Shown: positions 8,204 through 13,903 of the stretch, piece by piece
Layout of the letters: each line of letters starts with the position of its first letter
How positions within the stretch are numbered: position 1 is the first letter of the stretch
NCBI GenBank assembly: GCA_031415135.1
Contig: JANORB010000069.1
Coordinates: 1-13,903, forward strand
Direction of reading: 5' to 3'
DNA from: LGRD01 sp031415135
GTDB lineage: Bacteria; Pseudomonadota; Gammaproteobacteria; Burkholderiales; Burkholderiaceae_C
DNA length: 13,903 nt
Notes under the pieces: model-generated
The model's database searches: none
The model's input: the letters and a program-made list of their open reading frames with translations, nothing else
What the model was told of the DNA's origin: nothing
Position numbers and translations under genes: made by a program

Positions 8204-9172
8204 TCAGCTCTTGGCGCCCGAAGTCAGGTTCTCAAGTTGCAGTTTCAGGCGTTCGCTGAAACTGAGCTTCGTGTAGTGGCGCTCGGTCTCGCGCGCCAGT
8301 TCCTTTTGCAGCGCAAACACGCTTTGCGGCCGCGACAGCGGGTCCAGCGACATGCACCACTCGGTCACTTCGATCAGGTTGTCGGAGTAGATGTTGCGCA
8401 GGCGCGAAAGCGACAAGGCCAGGCGGTCCTTCTCGATGCGCTGCGGCGCGTCATTCGGCGGGTAGCCCTGCATGCAGGCATAGATGCACGCGCCGATGGC
8501 GTAGATGTCGGTCCAAGGCCCGAGGGTGCCGTCACGCCGGTACATCTCGGGCGCGGCAAAACCCGGGGTGTACATCGGCCGAATGAAATTGCCTTCCTTG
8601 CTGAGCACCTCGCGCGCCGCGCCGAAGTCCAGCAGCACCGCCTTGTTCTCGTTGGTGATGAAGATGTTGGCCGGCTTGATGTCCAGGTGCAGCATCTTGT
8701 GCTGGTGCACGATGCGCAGGCCGCGCAGGATTTCGTCGAACAGGCTGCGGATGGTGGACTCGCGGAACACCTTGTCGCGCTTGAGGTCGCGGGCGGTGAC
8801 GATGAAGTCCTGCAGCGTGTCGCCCTGCAGGTAGTTCATCACCATGTAGACGGTTTCGTTCTCGCGGAAGAAGTTCAGCACCGACACCACGCTGGGGTGT
8901 GCGATCTGCGCCAGCGAGCGGCCTTCTTCGAAGAAGCTCTTCAGCCCGAGCCGGTACAGCGGCAACTTTTCGGGCTTGACCCGCGGGGTCAGTTCACCTG
9001 CGGCACGTTCGGCCAGCGAGGCCGGAAGGTATTCCTTCAAGGCCACCAGCCGCCGGTCTGAATCTTCAGAGAGGTAGACCACGCCAAACCCACCGGCCGC
9101 CAGCTTCTTGATGATCTGGTAGCCACCCACCACGGTGCCCGCAGGCAAGGGGGCAGGCTTCAGCTTTGACAT
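8204..9172 (-). CDS. Eukaryotic-like Ser/Thr protein kinase, soluble
   Basis: A 322-residue protein that is nearly all Hanks-type kinase domain. The glycine-rich loop is AAGGFG (25-30), followed by VALK with Lys46 and the aC glutamate near E83 (FFEEGRSL). The catalytic loop is H-L-D-I-K-P-A-N at 162-169, the metal site D-F-G is at 182-184, and A-P-E is at 207-209. The Arg of the usual HRD is Leu, so this is a non-RD kinase and may not need activation-loop phosphorylation. There is no PASTA or transmembrane part, which distinguishes it from PknB/Stk1. The ATG at 9172 sits just before the conserved domain and has no Shine-Dalgarno. A much longer upstream frame exists but lies antisense to yicC. 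It is first of the series kinase-phosphatase-rph-rdgB-hemW. The physiological substrate is unknown. Confidence 0.94.
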   Translation of the reverse strand: MSKLKPAPLPAGTVVGGYQIIKKLAAGGFGVVYLSEDSDRRLVALKEYLPASLAERAAGELTPRVKPEKLPLYRLGLKSFFEEGRSLAQIAHPSVVSVLNFFRENETVYMVMNYLQGDTLQDFIVTARDLKRDKVFRESTIRSLFDEILRGLRIVHQHKMLHLDIKPANIFITNENKAVLLDFGAAREVLSKEGNFIRPMYTPGFAAPEMYRRDGTLGPWTDIYAIGACIYACMQGYPPNDAPQRIEKDRLALSLSRLRNIYSDNLIEVTEWCMSLDPLSRPQSVFALQKELARETERHYTKLSFSERLKLQLENLTSGAKS

Positions 9173-9175
9173 AAT
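9167..9175 (+). promoter_or_regulatory. Possible extended -10 promoter for yicC
   Basis: TGACATAAT on the plus strand reads as TGn followed by CATAAT (5 of 6), the extended -10 form that does not need a good -35. Transcription would start near 9182, just before the GAAGGG Shine-Dalgarno (9184-9189) of yicC. The box covers the kinase start codon on the other strand. This is inferred from sequence only. Confidence 0.35.
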
Positions 9176-9199
9176 TGAAATTTGAAGGGCTCGTGTCCA

Positions 9200-10144
9200 A
9201 TGGCAGTCTACAGCATGACCGGCTACGCCAGCGCCTCGGCGGGCGTCACTTCCGCACACCTTTCCGGGGGGCAAACGGAAGCCGGAACGCACAAGGCCCA
9301 CGGGCCTGCGCGGCCCGATCTCAACATCGAAATTCGCTCGGTCAACGGGCGCTTCCTGGACCTCGGATTCCGGCTCCCCGACGAATTTCGTTCGCTCGAA
9401 CCCGGCCTGCGCGAACTGCTGACGGCGGCCTTTCGGCGCGGCAAGATCGAGTTGCGCCTGAACACCCGCACTGACGCCGACGCCGCCTGGTCGCAGCCTC
9501 AGCCGGAGCAGCTCAACCGCCTGGCGCGGGTGGAAAGCACGGTGCAAGGCTGGTTGCCCAAGGCGCAGGGCCTGTCGGTGCACGAGGTGCTGCTGTGGTG
9601 CAAGGGCAGCGTGCCGGTCGAGAAGCTCGACGAGGCCGCGCTCGAGGCGGCGCGGCGCTGCATCACCGGATTGAAGGAAGCGCGTGCGCGCGAGGGCGAA
9701 CGGCTGGTGAGCGTGTTGCTGGAGCGGGTCCAGCGGCTGCGCGAGTTGAGCGGCTTGGCCGAACCGCTGGTGCCGGCGGTGGTCAAGCGCCAGCAACAGC
9801 GTTTTCTGGAGCGCTGGCAGGAGGCCCTGGACGCGACCGGCGCGGCCCAGACCATTTCGCGCGAGGCGTTGCAGGAGCGCGCGTTGAATGAAGCTGCCGC
9901 ATATGCCATCCGCATCGACGTGGCCGAAGAACTGGCGCGCCTGCGGGCCCACCTGGACGAGATCACCCGCATGCTCAAGGCCGGCGGCGAAGTCGGCAAG
10001 CGGCTCGACTTCCTGATCCAGGAGTTGCTGCGTGAGGCCAACACCCTGGGCTCGAAAGCGGCGTCGCTGGAGTTGACCAACGTTGCGGTCGAAATGAAGG
10101 TGGCGGTCGAGCAGATGCGCGAGCAGGTGCAGAACATCGAGTGA
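9200..10144 (+). CDS. yicC: YicC family endoribonuclease
   Basis: A stress-associated YicC/YloC protein of 314 residues; E. coli YicC is reported to act as an endoribonuclease affecting small RNA stability. The family start MxxYSMTGYA is present, followed by IRSVNGRFLDLGFRLPDEFRSLEP and the ELREANTLGSKA and VEQMREQVQNIE motifs near the C terminus, all intact. An insertion of about 20 residues rich in G, H and A lies between MTGYA and the IEIRSVN strand compared with E. coli. ATG 9200 has GAAGGG ten bases upstream. gmk normally follows yicC in Burkholderiales; here an integrase gene follows, so the 3' end of yicC or the sequence just after it is the likely attachment site. The reading frame is not disturbed by the insertion. 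Confidence 0.95.
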   Translation: MAVYSMTGYASASAGVTSAHLSGGQTEAGTHKAHGPARPDLNIEIRSVNGRFLDLGFRLPDEFRSLEPGLRELLTAAFRRGKIELRLNTRTDADAAWSQPQPEQLNRLARVESTVQGWLPKAQGLSVHEVLLWCKGSVPVEKLDEAALEAARRCITGLKEARAREGERLVSVLLERVQRLRELSGLAEPLVPAVVKRQQQRFLERWQEALDATGAAQTISREALQERALNEAAAYAIRIDVAEELARLRAHLDEITRMLKAGGEVGKRLDFLIQELLREANTLGSKAASLELTNVAVEMKVAVEQMREQVQNIE

Positions 10145-10151
10145 CGTTTCG

Positions 10152-10171
10152 TGGGGTGTCTTGCCACCCCA
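10152..10171 (+). repeat. Short hairpin just after yicC
   Basis: TGGGGTG and CACCCCA form a seven-pair stem around a six-base loop (TCTTGC), starting eight bases after the yicC stop. There is no T-run after it on either strand, so it is not a standard intrinsic terminator. It could mark the end of the yicC message or belong to the attachment region. Confidence 0.5.
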
Positions 10172-10251
10172 AAGCGCCCGCCAAGTCGTTGATTTTCAAT
10201 GGAACCTGATCTCATGAGGTAGCACACCGTCCCAGCGCAGCGCACGCTTTG

Positions 10252-10322
10252 TGTGGGGTTTTCTGTGGGGTTCGAGCGCGAACCCCACAGTTTTGGGCGA
10301 TGTCCCGATTCCGAACCCCACA
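10252..10322 (+). repeat. Four copies of a TGTGGGGTT nonamer before the integrase
   Basis: TGTGGGGTT occurs directly at 10252-10260 and 10264-10272 (one helical turn apart, 12 bases) and inverted as AACCCCACA at 10281-10289 and 10314-10322. All four copies are exact. They fill most of the leader between yicC and the integrase. By comparison with other tyrosine-recombinase elements they could be arm-type binding sites for the integrase or its excisionase, or an operator. That function is inference; the repeats themselves are plain in the sequence. Confidence 0.7.
10263..10294 (+). terminator. Perfect 12-bp inverted repeat followed by TTTT
   Basis: CTGTGGGGTTCG at 10263-10274 and its exact complement at 10279-10290 enclose AGCG and are followed by TTTT (10291-10294). 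This could stop transcription running out of yicC toward the integrase or act as an attenuator in the integrase leader. The T-run is short, and the arms coincide with two of the nonamer copies, so a protein-binding palindrome is an equal alternative. Confidence 0.4.
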
Positions 10323-10343
10323 AACTCCTCTGGAGGCCGCGCC

Positions 10344-11621
10344 ATGACTGGGTTTTCGCGAAACGCTACGGACAAGACTTTGAGGGCTTGGCTCAACGCC
10401 GGTCCTGTTGATCGAGGGGTGGGTGATGGCCTGACCTTCGTCGCAAAGGAGGCCAGTGCCCTCGAGGGCAAGGCCTCGTGGATCCTGCGCTATCGCTTCG
10501 GCGGACGCCAAAGGGAAAAGGTGATCGGGCGTTACCCCGACATTCCGCTCAAGGACGCCAGGGAACTCGCCCGCAAAGATCGCGCGATGCTCCAACAGGG
10601 TGTGGATGTTGGGGCCGTCAAGCGCCAGGAAAAGCTCAAGGCCATCGACTTGCACAACGTCGAGGGGCTAGCTCAGATCTGGTACGACCGTCACATCGTA
10701 GGGAAGTACAAGCACCCGCAGGTCGTCGAACGCGTCATCCGCCGCCACATCAAGCCCACCATCGGAAAGCTGCCGGTGGAGGAAGTCCGCCCGGTCCACA
10801 TCGATAGCGTCCTGACGAAGATCGTCGAGGCCGGCGCACCGACGGTCGCGAACGACGCGCTGCGATACCTCTTCCGCATGTTTCACTTCGCCGTGAAGCG
10901 CAAGTGGATCGAATCCAACCCTGCGTACGGTTTCGAGATCTCCGATGCCGGCGGTACCGAGACCTCGCGGGATCGCTGGCTCAATCGCGAAGAACTCGCG
11001 GCGCTGGCCCAGGCGATGCGCGAGACGCGCAACTTCGGCCGGCTCAACGAGCTCGCCGTGTGGCTGCTCCTTGCGCTATGCGTCCGGAAGATGGAACTGC
11101 TCTCCGCGCAGTGGTCCGAATTCGACCTCGACAAGGGCGTCTGGCTGCTTCGGCCCTCCCGCACCAAGACGAATGCAGCGATCGACATCCCTCTTGCACT
11201 GCCCGTGATCGAGTGGCTCAAGGAACTGAGGGTCTTCGCCTGCGGCCATTCGCATCTGTTTCCGGCCCGACGACTCATTCACATGAAAGCCGGCCTCCCC
11301 CGGAAGAACCGCTTCGAGCACATCAGCCCAGACACATTGAACGTTGCGCTCAAACGGCTACCGCTCGACGACATCGAGCACTTCACCGTGCACGACATGC
11401 GCAGGACAGCGCGCACGCACATGGCAGCCCTGGGTGTCGATCGCTTTGTTGCCGAGCGTGCCCTCAACCACAAGGTTCGCGACATAGAGGGTGTTTACAA
11501 CCAGTACGACTACTTCGACGAACGCAAGAGAGCCCTGGATCGATGGGCCAGGTTACTGTCAGCAACCAGTCGAGGTGAAGCGTTCAACGTCGTCGGAATC
11601 AGACGGCGGACGGGTCCATAG
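10344..11621 (+). CDS. P4-type tyrosine integrase
   Basis: A site-specific recombinase of 425 residues that would insert and excise the element to its right. Residues 1-100 are the DUF4102 arm-binding type domain (DGLTFVAKEA, GKASWILRYRFGGRQRE, IGRYPDIPLKDARELA), and about 105-195 the core-binding helices. The catalytic domain carries R248 (CVRKMELL), K275 (SRTKTNA), H350 and R353 (VHDMRRTARTH), H376 (ALNHKV) and the nucleophile Y385 (GVYNQYDY), nine residues after H376 as in other family members. All are intact, so it should be active. ATG 10344 has GGAGG seven bases upstream. A short C-terminal tail of about 25 residues is not conserved. Its place right after yicC and convergent to cargo genes is typical for one end of an island. 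No tRNA is visible at this end. Confidence 0.95.
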   Translation: MTGFSRNATDKTLRAWLNAGPVDRGVGDGLTFVAKEASALEGKASWILRYRFGGRQREKVIGRYPDIPLKDARELARKDRAMLQQGVDVGAVKRQEKLKAIDLHNVEGLAQIWYDRHIVGKYKHPQVVERVIRRHIKPTIGKLPVEEVRPVHIDSVLTKIVEAGAPTVANDALRYLFRMFHFAVKRKWIESNPAYGFEISDAGGTETSRDRWLNREELAALAQAMRETRNFGRLNELAVWLLLALCVRKMELLSAQWSEFDLDKGVWLLRPSRTKTNAAIDIPLALPVIEWLKELRVFACGHSHLFPARRLIHMKAGLPRKNRFEHISPDTLNVALKRLPLDDIEHFTVHDMRRTARTHMAALGVDRFVAERALNHKVRDIEGVYNQYDYFDERKRALDRWARLLSATSRGEAFNVVGIRRRTGP

Positions 11622-11677
11622 GTCGCCGCCAGCATCCGAGACGCTGCGCATGCCTTCCATCCTTCCGACCACGGTGA
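11622..11677. other. Convergent gap between integrase and cargo operon
   Basis: Fifty-six bases separate the integrase stop from the stop of the leftward operon. No strong stem with a T-run is visible on either strand, and no repeat of the yicC 3' end is present. I see no gene in it. Confidence 0.5.
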
Positions 11678-12229
11678 CTACCGATCCAGCAGACTGCTCC
11701 GAGGCCAGCCGCATTCCACAACGAAAGGGCACGTCCGGCACAGCCGTGGCTCCCGAGTCCGGTGGGCCTCCTTCGAACCGCGCAGCAGCGACTCGCGTCG
11801 CAGTGCCAATGCCATCACATCCTCGGTTGCCATGAGTTCAACGCGATGAATGGCTGACCTGCGGCCACCGGGTGTCTGAGTCAAAACGTAGGCATGCCTG
11901 GCCACGGCCTGGCCCGTCTGCCCCATCACCGCGACACGTTGTGCCGACAGCTCGATGACATCGGACCAGTGACTGCGATGGGCATGGCGGGTCTTCAGTT
12001 CGACCAGAATCAGCACGCCGGCAGCATTTCGGTAAGCTCGGTCCACCCGCGCCGTGATGGATACCTCGCCACCCGACCGGAACAAACTCTCGGCATATGC
12101 GAGCCGCGCGGCCCGCAGTTCCGGCGGCAGCACGGCCACCGCCTCTCGCGACCTGTGTCTCCACTGCCGCCAGAGCAGCACGGCAACGACAGCGGCGCAT
12201 CCCGTGATGAGCGCGTACTCAAGTGCCAT
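11678..12229 (-). CDS. Membrane-anchored Cas4-like PD-(D/E)XK protein, C-terminal half
   Basis: Not matched to a named family. The 183-residue protein starts with one hydrophobic helix (about 4-20, ending in basic WRQWRHR), suggesting a membrane anchor with the rest in the cytoplasm. Then comes a nuclease-like core: D63 in ARVDRAYR, a hydrophobic strand, E77 and K79 in LVELKTR (the D...ExK motif), and Q97 on the next helix. It ends with three cysteines, C164, C167 and C173 (CRTCPFVVEC), spaced like the C-terminal Fe-S cysteines of Cas4/AddB-type nucleases. The N-terminal cysteine and helical motif of Cas4 are missing here but occur in the gene just upstream. ATG 12229 has AGGTGGGG seven bases upstream and overlaps the upstream gene by 11 bases; GTG 12247 is an alternative. 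Nuclease activity is inferred from motifs only. Confidence 0.7.
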   Translation of the reverse strand: MALEYALITGCAAVVAVLLWRQWRHRSREAVAVLPPELRAARLAYAESLFRSGGEVSITARVDRAYRNAAGVLILVELKTRHAHRSHWSDVIELSAQRVAVMGQTGQAVARHAYVLTQTPGGRRSAIHRVELMATEDVMALALRRESLLRGSKEAHRTREPRLCRTCPFVVECGWPRSSLLDR

Positions 12230-12686
12230 CGCGACGCCCCACCTCACTCACCCACCTTGCTGCACACCAGACGATGGGGCGCAACACGGTGCACACCAGC
12301 CGTTTCGCAGCGGGCCACTTCCGCAGCCGATCGCAGACAGCCGGCGCGCGCGCGTAGTAGTTCCGGATCAGCCAGCGGCCAATCCACCACGGACGCATGA
12401 CTCGGTCTCTGAACCGTCGCAGCACGATGGTCTCAGGTGCGGCCGGCCCGAACACCAACGTCGCGACGAAGCAGCGACCCCTGCTCGTAGGGTCAAGATA
12501 CCGCTCGCGATAGAACCGTTGATGGGCGCGCACCCCGCGCCGGATCGCCCGCCGCTGTTCAGCCGTTCGCCGTTGGCCGTAGCGGTCTTCATACACCACC
12601 AGTCGCTCGCACACACCCATCTGCGCAAGGTCCGAGGCGCTGACCGAGCGAGTACCGCGCCGCGGCGCGTATCCCTGCGATCGCAT
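12219..12686 (-). CDS. Uncharacterised protein with Cas4-like N-terminal motif
   Basis: Unrecognised, 155 residues, very rich in arginine. Residues 15-60 read SVSASDLAQMGVCERLVVYED, then RRGVRAHQRFYRE. This resembles the start of Cas4/RecB-like nucleases, where a SxSxL helix, a single cysteine (here C26) and a G...H motif (here G51 and H55) precede the catalytic core. No D...ExK core follows. The remaining hundred residues include a tryptophan- and arginine-rich stretch (RPWWIGRWLIRNYY) and an amphipathic C-terminal helix that might touch membrane. The core motifs appear instead in the downstream gene, so the two may form one enzyme from two chains. The ATG directly follows the stop of the upstream gene (TGAATG) with AGGAGG five bases before it. 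The Cas4 resemblance is my reading and is weak on its own. Confidence 0.65.
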   Translation of the reverse strand: MRSQGYAPRRGTRSVSASDLAQMGVCERLVVYEDRYGQRRTAEQRRAIRRGVRAHQRFYRERYLDPTSRGRCFVATLVFGPAAPETIVLRRFRDRVMRPWWIGRWLIRNYYARAPAVCDRLRKWPAAKRLVCTVLRPIVWCAARWVSEVGRRDGT

Positions 12687-12983
12687 TCAATCCTCCTCGC
12701 CGCCGGCCGGCGTGTCGAACGCCTGGTTCGTGTGGTGCGCCACGGCCGGATCGGCACCCGCCGCCGCTTTGAACTGCAAGGACACCCGCCCGGGCGAAGC
12801 AGCCGGCGCCGGGACCCAGTTCTGCGCCAGCAAGCCCTCGTGCGCGAGGAAGCGCAATCGGTTCACCCGCTTCGTTCCCTTGTTGAAGCGAATGAGATCG
12901 TCATAGAGGCGCGGGTTGTCATCCCGGGTCATCTCGAACAGCAGACGCACAGGCGTGCTGTCGGTTGTGGTGGTTTGCGTCAT
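12687..12983 (-). CDS. Small ParR-like protein (putative ribbon-helix-helix)
   Basis: Not recognised by name. A 98-residue protein whose first half fits a ribbon-helix-helix DNA-binding pattern: strand PVRLLFEM (11-18), helix A around DNPRLYDDLIRF (22-33), an N-K-G turn, and helix B VNRLRFLAHEGLL (40-52). The second half (about 54-98) is proline/alanine-rich, ends in acidic GGEED and is probably disordered. It starts at ATG 12983, overlapping the actin-like gene stop as ATGA, with AAGGAG seven bases upstream. In parMR plasmid systems the gene right after parM encodes ParR, an RHH protein whose flexible tail binds ParM filaments. Size, order and pattern all fit that role. The function is inferred, since ParR proteins share little sequence. 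Confidence 0.7.
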   Translation of the reverse strand: MTQTTTTDSTPVRLLFEMTRDDNPRLYDDLIRFNKGTKRVNRLRFLAHEGLLAQNWVPAPAASPGRVSLQFKAAAGADPAVAHHTNQAFDTPAGGEED

Positions 12984-13903
12984 GCGCCCTCTCCTTCCGC
13001 CTGCGCGCCCCGATCCGCCCGACCGGCGCCAGCCAGCGTGCTGGTCGCGTAGTTGGTGCCGGCGATCTGATACCCGCGCACATTCGCGAACATCGGTTCC
13101 TTCACTTCGAGGATCTGATGTGTCGCAAAGGCTTGCTTCACCGCCTTCTTGAACAGGAAGGCGCCGCCGCCGACCAGGATCACGTTCTGCACGTTGTAGG
13201 CCGCCCCGATGCGACGCATCATGGCCGCCACCGCTTGCCGGGCGATGCCGTCCACCATCGGCTTCATGCGCGCCAGGTTGTAGGTCTTCTGGTAGATCGT
13301 CAGACCCCTGGCTGTGCGCAGCGCCTGGTCGATGCTGTCCAGGTCCGTGTAAGGCGCGCCGATGTCTACGCTGACGTCGTCGGCGATCAGGTTGAGGATG
13401 TCCGCCACGCCACGGTCCACTGAGTGGCTTCGCTTGTGCGACAGCTTCATGCCCTTCGCGACCAGCCAATCGAAGGTGCGCGAACCCGGATCGATCACCA
13501 GGCTGTGTTCGTTCTGCATGGCAACCACTCTGTCGTGCTGCGATGCGAAGTCGATCAATGCCCCATGCGGTTGCGCCATCGCCAATGCCTTGCGAACGAA
13601 CACGCTCTTGCCGCCGCCCACATCGTGGATACCGGTCATCAGCTTTTCAAGGACCGCCTTGTCGGCCGCGAAGACCGCGACCGGCAGGCCCACCACGAGC
13701 AGGTCGATGGTGTCGACCTTCATCATCCGCAGCGCGCCTCGCGCGAGGGCCAGGTACTCCGGCGTATCGATGTAGCGGTTGTGGATTTGCGTGGCGCGGA
13801 AGGCGTCGCCCGCCAGCATCACGTCAGGCCCGACCTCGTAGAACACACCATCGATCGGAATGGCGAAGGTCTTGCGCCGATCCGCACCCAGCGTGTTCGA
13901 CGG
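12980..13903 (-). CDS. ParM/StbA-type actin-like ATPase, 5' end beyond window
   Basis: An actin-fold ATPase expected to form filaments that push apart copies of the element or plasmid form. The open frame runs to the window edge; 307 residues are visible and the N-terminal phosphate-1 loop is missing. LVIDPGSRTFDWLV is the phosphate-2 loop, and VILVGGGAFLFKKAV the adenine-side glycine motif. VGLPVAVFAADKAVLEKLM and EPMFANVRGYQIAG resemble ParM-like proteins of plasmids and integrative elements, including the PRTRC-D type. The tail after ATSTLAGAG is short and hydrophilic. A GTG at 13846 is in frame but lies within conserved sequence, so it is not the real start. Its stop overlaps the start of the small ParR-like gene (ATGA). 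A centromere-like parC, if present, should lie upstream, to the right of the window. Confidence 0.88.
   Translation of the reverse strand, partial: PSNTLGADRRKTFAIPIDGVFYEVGPDVMLAGDAFRATQIHNRYIDTPEYLALARGALRMMKVDTIDLLVVGLPVAVFAADKAVLEKLMTGIHDVGGGKSVFVRKALAMAQPHGALIDFASQHDRVVAMQNEHSLVIDPGSRTFDWLVAKGMKLSHKRSHSVDRGVADILNLIADDVSVDIGAPYTDLDSIDQALRTARGLTIYQKTYNLARMKPMVDGIARQAVAAMMRRIGAAYNVQNVILVGGGAFLFKKAVKQAFATHQILEVKEPMFANVRGYQIAGTNYATSTLAGAGRADRGAQAEGEGA

Noticed and set aside
8204..9952. Kinase with a 260-residue N-terminal extension
   Set aside because: The extra part is exactly antisense to yicC and shows no domain. The ATG at 9172 begins right before the conserved kinase domain.
10152..10171. 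Intrinsic terminator of yicC
   Set aside because: The stem is followed by AAAGCG on the plus strand and has no T-run on either strand.
10263..10290. tRNA remnant suggested by the GGGGTTCGA sequence before the integrase
   Set aside because: It resembles a T-arm only superficially. The arms pair over 12 bases with a four-base loop, and no anticodon arm or acceptor stem is found nearby.
11678..12686. Pseudogene of a single Cas4-like nuclease split by a frameshift
   Set aside because: Each half has its own strong ribosome binding site, and each has extra sequence (membrane helix, Trp/Arg-rich tail) that a simple frameshift would not create. I cannot fully exclude it without homologues.
12054..13052. 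332-residue plus-strand open frame opposite the two Cas4-like genes and the ParR-like gene
   Set aside because: No motif is visible, and the minus-strand frames are linked by overlaps and strong Shine-Dalgarno sequences that this frame lacks.
11622..13903. CRISPR locus implied by the Cas4-like motifs
   Set aside because: No repeat-spacer array and no other cas gene is visible in the window.

Overview
The window looks like a high-GC betaproteobacterial chromosome, most likely Burkholderiales and probably Comamonadaceae-like. This is judged from protein sequence style and gene order (serS, ispH, fkpB, radC; kinase, phosphatase, rph, rdgB, hemW next to yicC). No database search was possible. 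All core genes are intact except serS, which is cut by the left edge.

Core chromosome, 1-10144. On the minus strand lie the N-terminal part of serS and a fkpB-ispH pair whose stop and start codons overlap. On the plus strand are radC and a Smr-domain gene. They run tail to tail into a long minus-strand series transcribed leftward from 9172: Ser/Thr kinase, PP2C phosphatase, RNase PH, RdgB, HemW, diguanylate cyclase and group II truncated hemoglobin. Junctions here are 4- to 11-base gaps or short overlaps, except for about 140 bases before the cyclase. The series joins a reversible phosphorylation pair, RNA 3'-end and nucleotide-pool maintenance, a heme chaperone, and a cyclase translationally coupled to a globin. 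yicC (plus) diverges from the kinase with only 27 bases between start codons.

Accessory DNA, 10145-13903. In this group yicC is normally followed by gmk. Here it is followed by a leader full of repeats and then a P4-type tyrosine integrase, so one end of an integrated element lies just after yicC. Convergent to the integrase, a tight four-gene minus-strand operon enters from the right edge: a ParM/StbA-type actin-like ATPase (5' end outside the window), a small ParR-like putative ribbon-helix-helix protein, and two small unrecognised proteins.

Read together, the last two proteins look like the two halves of a Cas4-type PD-(D/E)XK nuclease. The first carries the N-terminal cysteine and helical motif. 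The second carries the D...ExK core and a C-terminal three-cysteine cluster, behind a predicted membrane anchor. A split, possibly membrane-tethered Cas4-like nuclease coupled to a ParMR-like segregation module is the most unusual content of the window. The far end of the element, any parC centromere and gmk lie outside it.
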